From: Actinospica sp035712985
GTDB lineage: Bacteria > Actinomycetota > Actinomycetes > Streptomycetales > Catenulisporaceae
DNA length: 34,766 bases
NCBI GenBank assembly: GCA_035712985.1
Contig: DASTAE010000287.1
Location: 1-34,766, forward strand
Direction of reading: 5' to 3'
The notes beneath the pieces are model-generated. The model ran no database searches. It was not told the origin of the DNA and worked only from the letters and a program-made list of their open reading frames with translations. The position numbers and the translations under genes were made by a program. This document shows, piece after piece, positions 16,109 through 23,113 of this stretch. Every line of letters starts with the position of its first letter. The stretch's first letter is position 1.

Positions 16109-16909
16109 TCAGCCCAATGCGACGGCGGCCTCGGCGGTCTGCGCGATGAAGGTCAGCGACTCCTGGAAGTACAGCCGCACGGTCTCCGCGTCGTGCGTCA
16201 GGTAGCCGATGGAGACGTCCTGGCCGAGGTGCAGCTCGAAGTCGCCGCCGCGGGTGCTGACCAGCAGGCCGGCGTCGATCGCGGGAGCCCAGACGATCTC
16301 GCCGCCGTCGCCGAGCATGCGGGTCAGGTGCTCGCGGATCGGGTAGCCGTGGTCGCTGGTCTCGGCCACGGCCGTGTATCCGTCGGCGGACAGCAGCAGG
16401 CTGTAGGGCCCTGCGACACCGGCGAGGCGCAGCGCGGTGAGCGCCTTCGCGAGGGCCGTCGGATACTCGCGGGGGTCCTCGGGAACGGTGATCGCCGCGT
16501 TCGATGCGGCCTGCCGGATGCCGGTGATCCCGGCCGCGGCGAAGCCGTCCACGATCGCGCGGTCCTCGGCGAAGGCCAGCTGCTTGGCGGCGTCCTTCAC
16601 CGGCTGCCAGTCCGCGTCCTTGGCGCCGCGCGCGACCGCGTCCACCGCGGACCGTCGCACGGTGAACGGCACCCGGAACCGCACGACGTTCGCCACCTCG
16701 TAGCAGCCCGCCTCCACGCCCGCGCTCGGCGCGTCCAGCGCGCGCAGATGCCCGGTGCCCACCGCCGCGAGGGTGAGCCCGGCCGGCCCGATCACGTCCA
16801 CGGCGCGGCGCGCGGCCACGTGCAGCTCGAAGGTGCGGCGCGCCTCGGCCTCGATGTCCGCCCAGGCCTCGTCGGCGATCGGGGCGAGTTCACGATGCAG
16901 GTTGTTCAC
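16109..16909 (-). CDS. enc: Encapsulin shell protein (family 1, linocin M18-like)
   Basis: A 266-residue protein of the HK97-fold encapsulin family, close to the usual 265-285 residues. The N-terminal NNLHRELAPI and AWADIEAEA, the middle YEVANVVRFRVPF segment, the PYSLLLSADGY strand, and the C-terminal YFQESLTFIAQT are family hallmarks. Sixty copies would form a roughly 24-nm T=1 compartment in the cytoplasm. The start is a GTG (16909-16907) that overlaps the stop of the DyP peroxidase gene by four bases (GTGA), so shell and cargo are translationally coupled, with cargo first. The cargo carries a C-terminal loading peptide, confirming the pairing. Confidence 0.95.
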   Translation of the reverse strand: MNNLHRELAPIADEAWADIEAEARRTFELHVAARRAVDVIGPAGLTLAAVGTGHLRALDAPSAGVEAGCYEVANVVRFRVPFTVRRSAVDAVARGAKDADWQPVKDAAKQLAFAEDRAIVDGFAAAGITGIRQAASNAAITVPEDPREYPTALAKALTALRLAGVAGPYSLLLSADGYTAVAETSDHGYPIREHLTRMLGDGGEIVWAPAIDAGLLVSTRGGDFELHLGQDVSIGYLTHDAETVRLYFQESLTFIAQTAEAAVALG

Positions 16910-17940
16910 GATGCCAGGCTCCTTCGCAGGCTTCCGATACCGAGCGAGCCGTCGTCGACGGTCGCGCTTTCGATCACGCTCACGGTTGCGTCTTCGGTGA
17001 TCGATTCCGGCGGATCCTCGAGGAATTCGGCGCTCGGGCAGAAGAACAGCGCGCCGGTCACGGCCGTCGAGAACTCGAGGATCCGATCCGTCCGGCCCGG
17101 CACGTCTCCGAGGAACATCCGCCGCAGCATCCGCTCGGTCACCTCGGGGCTCGCCGCGTAGCCGATGAAGTAGGTGCCGAACTCGCCCGAGCCGACCCGG
17201 CCGAAGGGCATGTTGTCGCGCACGATCTGCCGCTCGGTGCCGTCCTCGTCCACGATCGTGTTCAGCGCGACGTGCGAGTCGGCGGGCTTGACCGTGTCGT
17301 CGAGCTCGATGTCGTCCAGCTTCGTGCGCCCGATGATCCGCTCCTGCTGCTCGACCGGGAGCCGGTTCCAGGACTCCAGGTCGTGCAGGTACTTCTGCAC
17401 GATCACGTAGCTGCCGCCGGCGAAATCAGCGTCCAGCTCCGGGGTGACCAGCGCCGCCGCGAGCGCGGCCGGTCCCGTCGGATTCTCCGTCCCGTCCACG
17501 AACCCGAGCAGGTCCCGCTCGTCGAAGTACTTGAAGCCGTGCACCTCGTCGACCACCAGGACCGCCGGGCCCAGCTTCCGCACGAGCTGCCCGGCGAGCT
17601 CGAAGCACAGGTCCATCCGCCGCGCCCGGAGATGCAGGAGCAGGTCGCCGGGCGTGGCCGGAGCCGTGTGCCGCGGCCCCTCCAGCCGCTCGAAGGGATG
17701 CAGTTCGGCCGGACGCGCCCCCGGGAACAGCCGGTCCCAGGCGGCCGATCCGATCCCGGCGACGGCCGTCAGCCCGCCGTCCGGGATCCGGAAGCCGACC
17801 GAACGGACCAGCCCGGCCAGGTCGGCGAGCGTGTCCCGGACGGCGTCCTCGCCGCCCGGCTCGATCGTGGCCACCAGGAAGATCGCCGCCGCCGTGAGCG
17901 GGGTCAGCACCGGTTGCGGCTCGGGTGGGGTGGTCGCCAT
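16906..17940 (-). CDS. DyP-type haem peroxidase, encapsulin cargo
   Basis: A 344-residue dye-decolorizing peroxidase. The GXXDG motif is GFVDG (146-150, catalytic Asp149); the proximal haem ligand is His223 in DSHVALN; the distal Arg241 is in IVRDNMPFG. The enzyme uses hydrogen peroxide to oxidise dyes, phenols or porphyrins. After the catalytic domain, a flexible stretch leads to DGSLGIGSLRR at 330-340, a clear match to the cargo-loading peptide that binds the inner encapsulin wall. It has no signal peptide, as expected. The ATG at 17940 has only a weak ribosome binding site; GGAGGCGCC lies more than ten bases away. The gap to the divergent NAD kinase holds the promoter. Confidence 0.95.
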   Translation of the reverse strand: MATTPPEPQPVLTPLTAAAIFLVATIEPGGEDAVRDTLADLAGLVRSVGFRIPDGGLTAVAGIGSAAWDRLFPGARPAELHPFERLEGPRHTAPATPGDLLLHLRARRMDLCFELAGQLVRKLGPAVLVVDEVHGFKYFDERDLLGFVDGTENPTGPAALAAALVTPELDADFAGGSYVIVQKYLHDLESWNRLPVEQQERIIGRTKLDDIELDDTVKPADSHVALNTIVDEDGTERQIVRDNMPFGRVGSGEFGTYFIGYAASPEVTERMLRRMFLGDVPGRTDRILEFSTAVTGALFFCPSAEFLEDPPESITEDATVSVIESATVDDGSLGIGSLRRSLAS

Positions 17941-18038
17941 GAGTCCAAACTTAGGCGCCTCCGAGGGTGCGCGCGCTGTCCCGCGCGTATTCGGGTGAGC
18001 GAGAATGTGATCGGGCTGCCCGCGATTTGGAGGCTGGC

Positions 18039-19127
18039 GTGACGGTGAACCGGATCGGCCTGGTCGTGCACGGCGGGCGCGCCGAGGCCGCGGAGGCGAC
18101 CAAGCGGGTGCGCGCGTGGTGCGCCGAACGCGGCGTGGACTGCGTCGACATCGACGTCTGGGACGAGCATCGCCGGCTGAACGCGCACGAGGAGATGGCG
18201 GCGGCCGGCGACCCGGACCTGATCGTCACCCTCGGCGGCGACGGTACCTTCCTGCGCGGCGCACGGCTGGCCGCGGCGAACGACGCGCTGCTGCTCGGCG
18301 TGGACCTCGGGCGCGTCGGCTTCCTGACCGAGGTGCCCGCCGCGTCCGTGCTCAAGGCGCTCGACGCGGTGCACGGGGACTCCTACCAGATCGACAGCCG
18401 CATGCTGCTGACCGTGCGCGTCTCCCGCCGCCTCGAGGTGCCGCGGGACATGGAGAGCTGGGTCTCGACCTACGGCCGCGGGCCGCTGCTGCCCTCGCCC
18501 AAGGTCCGCGCGGACGGCGAGGCCGGCGACGAGTGGGGCATCCCGCTCAACGTCAGCGCGGTCAACGACGTGGTGCTGGAGAAGCTCTCGCGCGACCGGC
18601 AGGTCTCGGTCGGCGTCTACGTCTCCGGCAGGCTGCTCGCCTCGTACTCCGCCGACGCGCTGCTGGTCGCCACCCCGACCGGATCGACCGCGTACAGCTT
18701 CGCCGCGGGCGGCCCCGTCGTCTCCCCGCGCGCCGAGGCCCTGGTCTTCACCCCGGTGGCCCCGCACATGACCTTCAACCGCTCGGTCGTCACGGCCCCC
18801 GACGACGCCGTCGGCCTGCGCGTCCTCGAACGTTCCGGCCGGGCCGCCGTCAGCATCGACGGCCAACTGCGCGGACTGCTGGAGCCGGGGGACTGGATCG
18901 GCGTCTACGCCGCCCAGCGCCGGCTGCGCGCCGTCCGCCTCGGCCCGAACGACTTCTACGGCCGGCTGCGCGAGCGGATGAACCTGACCGACGCCCCGGC
19001 CGCCGTCGCCGACGGCTACGCCGCGCCCTTCTGGTCCTTCACCTCCCCGCCCCCGGCCGACCTCGCGCACCTGCAGCTGGAGACCGGCCCCGATGCGGTC
19101 GTCGACCCGCCGTCCGACACGCCGTGA
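18039..19127 (+). CDS. nadK: NAD kinase (ATP-dependent)
   Basis: A 362-residue ATP-NAD kinase that phosphorylates NAD to NADP. GGDGT at 66-70 is the catalytic and phosphate-binding motif; AVNDVVLEK (Asn176-Asp177) is the NE/D motif; TPTGSTAYSFAAGGPVV from 212 is the NAD-binding conserved region; SIDGQ follows near the end of the fold. The protein is longer than the usual 290-310 residues because of an insertion around 135-168 before the NE/D motif and a 45-residue Pro/Ala-rich tail. The GTG at 18039 is preferred: GGAGG ends five bases before it. It is divergent from the encapsulin operon and not next to recN/tlyA, the usual site of the housekeeping copy, so this may be a second NAD kinase. 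Confidence 0.9.
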   Translation: MTVNRIGLVVHGGRAEAAEATKRVRAWCAERGVDCVDIDVWDEHRRLNAHEEMAAAGDPDLIVTLGGDGTFLRGARLAAANDALLLGVDLGRVGFLTEVPAASVLKALDAVHGDSYQIDSRMLLTVRVSRRLEVPRDMESWVSTYGRGPLLPSPKVRADGEAGDEWGIPLNVSAVNDVVLEKLSRDRQVSVGVYVSGRLLASYSADALLVATPTGSTAYSFAAGGPVVSPRAEALVFTPVAPHMTFNRSVVTAPDDAVGLRVLERSGRAAVSIDGQLRGLLEPGDWIGVYAAQRRLRAVRLGPNDFYGRLRERMNLTDAPAAVADGYAAPFWSFTSPPPADLAHLQLETGPDAVVDPPSDTP

Positions 19128-19228
19128 CCGAACCGATCAGGAATCGAGAAGCCGCTCCGCCGCGGGCCACGTAGCGTGAACAGTGCGCCGGGAGGTCCGG
19201 CGCAGCGATCCGGAGGAGTGCAGCGACC

Positions 19229-19576
19229 ATGGCCGACAACTTCAAGGCCGTCATCTACCCGGTCCGGGACCTGGAGAAGGCCAAGGCCCTGTTCACCGCG
19301 CTGCTCGGCGCGCCGCCCGAGCAGGACGCCCCGTATTACGTCGGATGGAGCATCGACGGCCAGAACATCGGCCTCAACCCGCACGGCTTCGATCAGGGCA
19401 TGACGGGCCCCGTCCCGTACGTGGACGTCGACGAGATCCGGGGCCGCGTCGCCGCGCTGGAGGCAGCGGGCGCAACCGTGCTCCAGCAGCCCGCCGACGT
19501 GGGCGGCGGCCTGCACATCGCCACCCTCAAGGACGCCGACGGCAACGTCATCGGCCTGCGCGGAAAGGCGGCCTGA
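19229..19576 (+). CDS. VOC-family (glyoxalase/dioxygenase-like) protein
   Basis: A 115-residue single-domain vicinal-oxygen-chelate protein with the two beta-alpha-beta-beta-beta halves: KAVIYPVRDLEKAKALFTAL and VPYVDVDEIRGRVAALEAAG, ending in IATLKDADGNVIGL. The usual first-half metal ligand position carries no clear His, so catalysis is uncertain; such small actinobacterial members act as dimers in binding or detoxification. GGAGGAG lies about ten bases before the ATG. The next gene begins six bases after the stop and is likely cotranscribed. Confidence 0.87.
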   Translation: MADNFKAVIYPVRDLEKAKALFTALLGAPPEQDAPYYVGWSIDGQNIGLNPHGFDQGMTGPVPYVDVDEIRGRVAALEAAGATVLQQPADVGGGLHIATLKDADGNVIGLRGKAA

Positions 19577-19581
19577 GCCCG

Positions 19582-20049
19582 ATGCCGACGTACACGGTCG
19601 ACTACCAGAACGTCTCCACCGAGGGCCTGGAGTCCTCCCCGGTCGCGGACGCGCTGGCCGGACTGCGCGCCAACGAGGCCCGCTACTACCGCAACAAGTA
19701 CGACCATGTGTTCACCGTGAGCCCCGTGGCCGAGGCGCCGGAGGTGCTCGAGTACATCAACCGGGTGCTGTCCGAGGAGCGCGACATCGTCATCGCGTCC
19801 AAGCCTCTCGAGGTGACCGAGTTCGAGGTCGAGGGCCTGCGGATGTCCTACGTGTTCTACGAATCCGGCCTGTCGATCAACGTCATGTACGCCCTCGACC
19901 CCGCGGGCAAGCGCGCGGTCGGCTTCAAGCTCTCCGAGGGCATGGACGTGCCCGAGGAACTCGCCGAGCGCTTCAAGTTCGCCCGCCAGAAGTCCAAGCT
20001 CGCGGGCGTGATCCGCGGCAGCTTCTTCGTCATCAAGGGCGAATACTGA
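19582..20049 (+). CDS. Conserved protein of unknown function, 155 residues
   Basis: A soluble alpha/beta protein without signal peptide or membrane helix. Notable are NEARYYRNKYDHVFTV (about 32-47), the EVTEFEVEGLRMSYVFYESG middle strand region, and a C-terminal FVIKGEY. I recall similar uncharacterised proteins in streptomycetes but cannot name a family. The ATG at 19582 is six bases after the VOC stop, pointing to translational coupling with that gene. Its last 17 bp overlap the 3' end of the truncated DUF427 gene on the other strand. Confidence 0.75.
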   Translation: MPTYTVDYQNVSTEGLESSPVADALAGLRANEARYYRNKYDHVFTVSPVAEAPEVLEYINRVLSEERDIVIASKPLEVTEFEVEGLRMSYVFYESGLSINVMYALDPAGKRAVGFKLSEGMDVPEELAERFKFARQKSKLAGVIRGSFFVIKGEY

Positions 20050-20305
20050 GCCCGTCGACGAAGACGGCCACCTTCTCGTTGTAGAACGCGATCAGCCCGG
20101 CGATGGGCGTCAGGGCCCTGGTGGGGAAGTCACAGGCCCACGCCACGTCGTCGTACGTGGTCCCGTTGACGAGGGCCGACCAGTACCCGCTGGTCCGGCC
20201 CTTGTACGGGCACGCGGTGACGGTCGCCGAGGGGGACAGGCTCGCGAAGTCCACCTCGGTCCGGTTGAAGTAGCAGCGGGTGGGCAGCCCCGCTCGCAGC
20301 GCGTC
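20033..20305 (-). pseudogene. 5'-truncated DUF427 gene (remnant)
   Basis: The minus-strand frame encodes the C-terminal part of a DUF427 domain: GLPTRCYFNRTEV, then ACPYKGRTSGYWSAL, DDVAWACDFP and PIAGLIAFYNEKVAVFVDG, all family hallmarks. Homology can be followed upstream to about 20305, past the only in-frame start (GTG at 20254), which falls inside the domain. Further upstream the frame stays open to a TGA near 20399 but has no ATG, GTG or TTG and no DUF427-like sequence. The first part of the domain, and the first of two domains if it was a two-domain member, are therefore missing. A very short product from the GTG cannot be excluded. The 3' end overlaps the convergent gene by 17 bp. Confidence 0.7.
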
Positions 20306-20393
20306 CGCACGCGGGGTCCACCCGAGAGGTCGCCGGGCACGGTTCGCTGGGGCAAGAGGAGCTAAGCGGCGGGACGGCGTGGGCGGGCTGCGG

Positions 20394-21344
20394 CTAAGAC
20401 TGCGTCAGGTAGTCCAGGATGCCGTCGGCTATCGCCTTGGCGAAGCGGGCGCGGCCGGAGGTCGACTCCATCAGTGCGATGTCGCCGGGGTTTTTCATGT
20501 TCCCCAGTTCGACGAGGACCTTGGGCACCGTGGAGAGGTTCAGGCCTGCCAGGTCGCTGCGGGTCTCGTAGCCGTTGTCGCCTATATAGGTGGCGGCCGT
20601 CAGGCCGGACTCCGACACGAACGTCGCGTGCAGGGCCCGCGAGAGCTCGTTGGAGCGGGCGTCGTTGGTGACGCCGCCTTCGGAGCGGGTGGCCTGGATG
20701 ATCTGGAAGCCGTGGCCGGAGGCGCCGAAGCCGTCTCCATGGATGGATATCGCGGCGTCGGCGTGGGCGTCGTTGCCGATGGCGGCGCGCTGGTTGACGC
20801 AGGGGCCGACGCCGTCGTTCGTCGTTCGGGTCATGACGACCTTGATGCCACGCTGTTCGAGGAGCTGCGCGACGAGGTCCGATACGGAGAGGGTGAAGGC
20901 GTACTCCGGGTAGCCGTCGTCGCCGTCGGTGCCGGTGGTGTCGCAGGTCTTGTACTGGCCGAAGCCCATCGGGACGAGCTTCGCGATCTCGGCGGCGTGC
21001 GAGGCGTTGCCGCCGTTGTGGCCGGGGTCGATGACGACGACCTTGCCGGTGAGGGAGGCCGCCGACGCCTGGGCGGCCGACGCGCCGGCCGGCGTGCTCG
21101 CCGGAGCGGCGGGCGTCGTAGAGGTCGTAGACGTCGCCCGCGTGGCCTGCGTGTTCGCCGCGTCCGACGGCATGCCGAGCGCCGGGAGCGGGGAGACCTG
21201 GCTGACCGGGGCGGCGGTGGCGGTGCACGCGGTGGCGGTCAGGGCGCACGTGGCGAGCGCGGCCGCCAGGGCTGAACATCTACGTCGGTTGCGGTTAAGC
21301 ACGCGCCCACCCTGCCATGCCTCCACGTACTGAGCGCAAGTCAT
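20394..21344 (-). CDS. Secreted N-acetylmuramoyl-L-alanine amidase (Amidase_3)
   Basis: A 316-residue zinc amidase that cleaves the bond between N-acetylmuramic acid and L-alanine in peptidoglycan. The N-terminus has basic residues (NRNRRR) and a hydrophobic stretch to about residue 45, a signal peptide; then a Thr/Ala/Pro linker to about 98. The catalytic domain starts with VVVIDPGHNGG; zinc ligands are His109, Glu147 and His202 (SIHGDG), and Glu279 in VELGNMKN is the catalytic residue. The ATG at 21344 has GAAGGG six bases upstream, but a GTG at 21302 would give a more typical signal peptide and is also plausible. The Cys40 context (ATAC) is not a proper lipobox, so I expect secretion rather than lipidation. 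Confidence 0.9.
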   Translation of the reverse strand: MTCAQYVEAWQGGRVLNRNRRRCSALAAALATCALTATACTATAAPVSQVSPLPALGMPSDAANTQATRATSTTSTTPAAPASTPAGASAAQASAASLTGKVVVIDPGHNGGNASHAAEIAKLVPMGFGQYKTCDTTGTDGDDGYPEYAFTLSVSDLVAQLLEQRGIKVVMTRTTNDGVGPCVNQRAAIGNDAHADAAISIHGDGFGASGHGFQIIQATRSEGGVTNDARSNELSRALHATFVSESGLTAATYIGDNGYETRSDLAGLNLSTVPKVLVELGNMKNPGDIALMESTSGRARFAKAIADGILDYLTQS

Positions 21345-21656
21345 GGTCGGCCCTTCGGTCGTCCGCCCCGCGCAACGGCAGGTAGAGCCCCCTCCGTGAG
21401 TAGGGGGCTCTACACGCGCCGAGAGACCTTGTGTGTGGGGCGGTCAGTGGTTGGTCGGCGCGGCCTTCTCATGGGTCGCGTGTCGTGACGGTCTCCTTCC
21501 TGTGGGCGGGAGTGCGGTACCGCCTGAGTTCACGGTGCCGCGAGGGGAGAGCCCGGGGTGGCGGTGGGTGCCGTGGGTACTGCGACGCGGAAGACGTGGG
21601 CGGATCCGCGCGCGGGTGGGTCGTGGGTGCGTGGGCCGCGTCCGCGGGACGGGAGG
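21345..21656. other. 312-bp intergenic region
   Basis: This region separates two leftward genes. It contains the hairpin at 21382-21413 and should carry the promoter of the amidase gene; no good -35/-10 pair stands out. From 21414 to 21656 it is G-rich on the plus strand; short frames there lack ribosome binding sites and family features, so I see no gene. Confidence 0.5.
21382..21413 (-). terminator. Terminator hairpin after the beta-propeller gene
   Basis: GTAGAGCCCCC (21382-21392) pairs perfectly over 11 bp with GGGGGCTCTAC (21403-21413) around a 10-base loop. It lies between the leftward beta-propeller gene and the start of the leftward amidase gene, where it would stop transcription of the former. 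No T-tract is present. Confidence 0.65.
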
Positions 21657-22850
21657 TCAGCCGCGGACCGGGCCCAGCAGGCTCAGGGAGTTGCTGATGT
21701 CGTCGACGTAGTACACCCACCTGCCGTCGAAGCTCGGGGCGAGGCCGAACAGGGCGCCCGCGCCGGCCATGGAACCGGTCACCGCGGTGGTGTCCACCGC
21801 CTTGACCAGGGCGGTCGCGCCGCGCGGGGTGATCGCGACGATGTTGCCGTTGTTGCCGTTGGCGGTCAGCAGCACGCCGTGCGGCAGTGCGATCAGGCCC
21901 AGCGGGCCCTGGATCAGGCCGCCCTCGGCGATGGTCTGGCCGAGGCCGTCGCTGTTCCACCGGGTGGTGGCGAAGGGGATCGCCGCGATGCGGTTGCCGA
22001 GCGTGTCGGCGATGAACAGCGTGTTGCCGATCACGGCGACGCCGGTCGGGCCCTGGATCAGGCTCGCGGTGCTGGTCATCTCGGGCAGGCCGGAGGCGAC
22101 GACGGCGGCGCTCAGCAGCTGGAAGTGCTGCCGGGTCACGGCGAGGTCGATCCGGACCACGGTGCCCTTGTTCACCTGCCTGCCCATGCCCATCCCGCCG
22201 GAGATGCCGTTGAGCACGTTGGCGACGAACAGCTTCACCGAGTTGCCGTTGTCCACGGCCGTCATGTCCCAGGGGCCGTTGATGCCGTGGCCGGTGATGA
22301 CCGCCCTGGCCTGGCCGCGGCTGTTGATCAGGATCAGGCAGCCGGAGCGCAGGGTGTTCGGGGTGCCGTCCGTGGTCGGCGTGCTGCCGACGATCACCCA
22401 GCCGTCGCGCAGCACGACCAGTGCCGTGGTCAGCCCGATGCCGCCGGGGCAGGTCGAGGGCAGGGTGGACGGCGTGAGCGTGGCGAAGACGATGCGCCCG
22501 CCGGTCGCCGGGTTCACCTCGATGATGGTGGTCCCGGTGCCGCCGGTGTTCGCCTTGTTGTTGAAGTTGCTGACCAGCACGTCGCCACGGACCAGTTTCC
22601 CGATCCCGTACGGCACGACCGCGACCCCGTACGGGTTCAGGTCTCCGTTCATCGGGATCGTGGAGGACAGCATCTTGGACGCCGTCGAGCCGCTGGTCAC
22701 ATCGGCCGACAGCACCGTCTGCCTATGCGACTGGGAGGTGTTGCGTTCGTGCTCCCAGGGCGAGGCATAGGCGGCGGTCGCCGCGCCCGCGCCGAGCAGC
22801 AGCGCCAGCGCGGCGCCGATCCCGACGCGGAACTTGGTTCTCCTCAACAT
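21657..22850 (-). CDS. Secreted beta-propeller-like (NHL/SMP-30-type) protein
   Basis: A 397-residue secreted protein. Residues 1-29 are a signal peptide (RRTKFRV, then an Ala/Leu/Gly core, cleavage near AYA-S). The mature part has repeated units of the type GVAVxxxG, LVSNFNN, TTIIEVNP, LFIADTLGNRIAAIP and GLAPSFDGRWVYYVDD, which look like NHL or SMP-30-type blades of a six-bladed beta propeller. No catalytic residues can be assigned; a binding role outside the cell is likely. The ATG at 22850 is preceded by AAGGAG at ten bases; an upstream extension is unlikely because it lacks coding bias. A TGAACC-N16-CGTC promoter lies about 75 bp upstream, mirrored by one for the divergent genes. Confidence 0.85.
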   Translation of the reverse strand: MLRRTKFRVGIGAALALLLGAGAATAAYASPWEHERNTSQSHRQTVLSADVTSGSTASKMLSSTIPMNGDLNPYGVAVVPYGIGKLVRGDVLVSNFNNKANTGGTGTTIIEVNPATGGRIVFATLTPSTLPSTCPGGIGLTTALVVLRDGWVIVGSTPTTDGTPNTLRSGCLILINSRGQARAVITGHGINGPWDMTAVDNGNSVKLFVANVLNGISGGMGMGRQVNKGTVVRIDLAVTRQHFQLLSAAVVASGLPEMTSTASLIQGPTGVAVIGNTLFIADTLGNRIAAIPFATTRWNSDGLGQTIAEGGLIQGPLGLIALPHGVLLTANGNNGNIVAITPRGATALVKAVDTTAVTGSMAGAGALFGLAPSFDGRWVYYVDDISNSLSLLGPVRG

Positions 22851-22922
22851 GATGGACACGCTCCTTAGAGGTTGTAACGCGCGAGCCGAGGCGGATCGCG
22901 AGCCCAGCTGTGTCATCGCTCC

Positions 22923-22950
22923 CAGACGGAGCAATCGCCGCCGCGGTTCA
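22923..22950 (-). promoter_or_regulatory. ECF-sigma-like promoter of the beta-propeller gene
   Basis: On the minus strand TGAACC (22950-22945) is followed after exactly 16 bases by CGTC (22928-22925). The pair resembles the TGAACC/CGT consensus reported for mycobacterial SigL and differs from the usual GGAAC/GTT ECF promoters. The start codon is about 72 bases beyond the -10 box. The divergent plus-strand promoter has the same elements and spacing. Confidence 0.55.
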
Positions 22951-23025
22951 ACCGAATTTTGAGCGCATCGGTGTATGAGTTCTGCCACGCAGGTCACAGG
23001 CGATTTTCGAATTCCGTTGAACCGC
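22943..23025. repeat. Imperfect inverted repeat in the divergent promoter region
   Basis: GCGGTTCAACCGAATT (22943-22958) and AATTCCGTTGAACCGC (23010-23025) are complementary at 15 of 16 positions and 51 bp apart. Each arm contains the TGAACC -35 element, pointing outward. The conserved block extends beyond the -35 box on the upstream side, suggesting an additional recognition element shared by both promoters. Confidence 0.75.
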
Positions 23026-23043
23026 AACGCTTTCGACGCCGTG
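23018..23043 (+). promoter_or_regulatory. ECF-sigma-like promoter of the surface-protein genes
   Basis: TGAACC (23018-23023) is followed by 16 bases and CGTG (23040-23043). This is the mirror image of the promoter at 22923-22950 and should drive the genes at 23114 and 23918. The GTG start lies about 70 bases downstream. The match to SigL-type promoters is by memory of the consensus. Confidence 0.55.
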
Positions 23044-23113
23044 CCTTACGAGCGCACACGCCGAGTCGGACCGGCCCGGCGCTCGAACACGATACGTAAG
23101 GGCGTGATGAGCT

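Noticed and set aside
21270..21344. Lipoprotein signal in the amidase
   Set aside because: Cys40 is preceded by ATA, lacking the Leu-like residue expected at -3 of a lipobox, and a normal signal peptidase I site is available.
21433..21711. Small open frames in the G-rich gap left of the beta-propeller gene
   Set aside because: They overlap the propeller gene end, lack ribosome binding sites, and encode Arg/Gly/Val-rich sequence without features.
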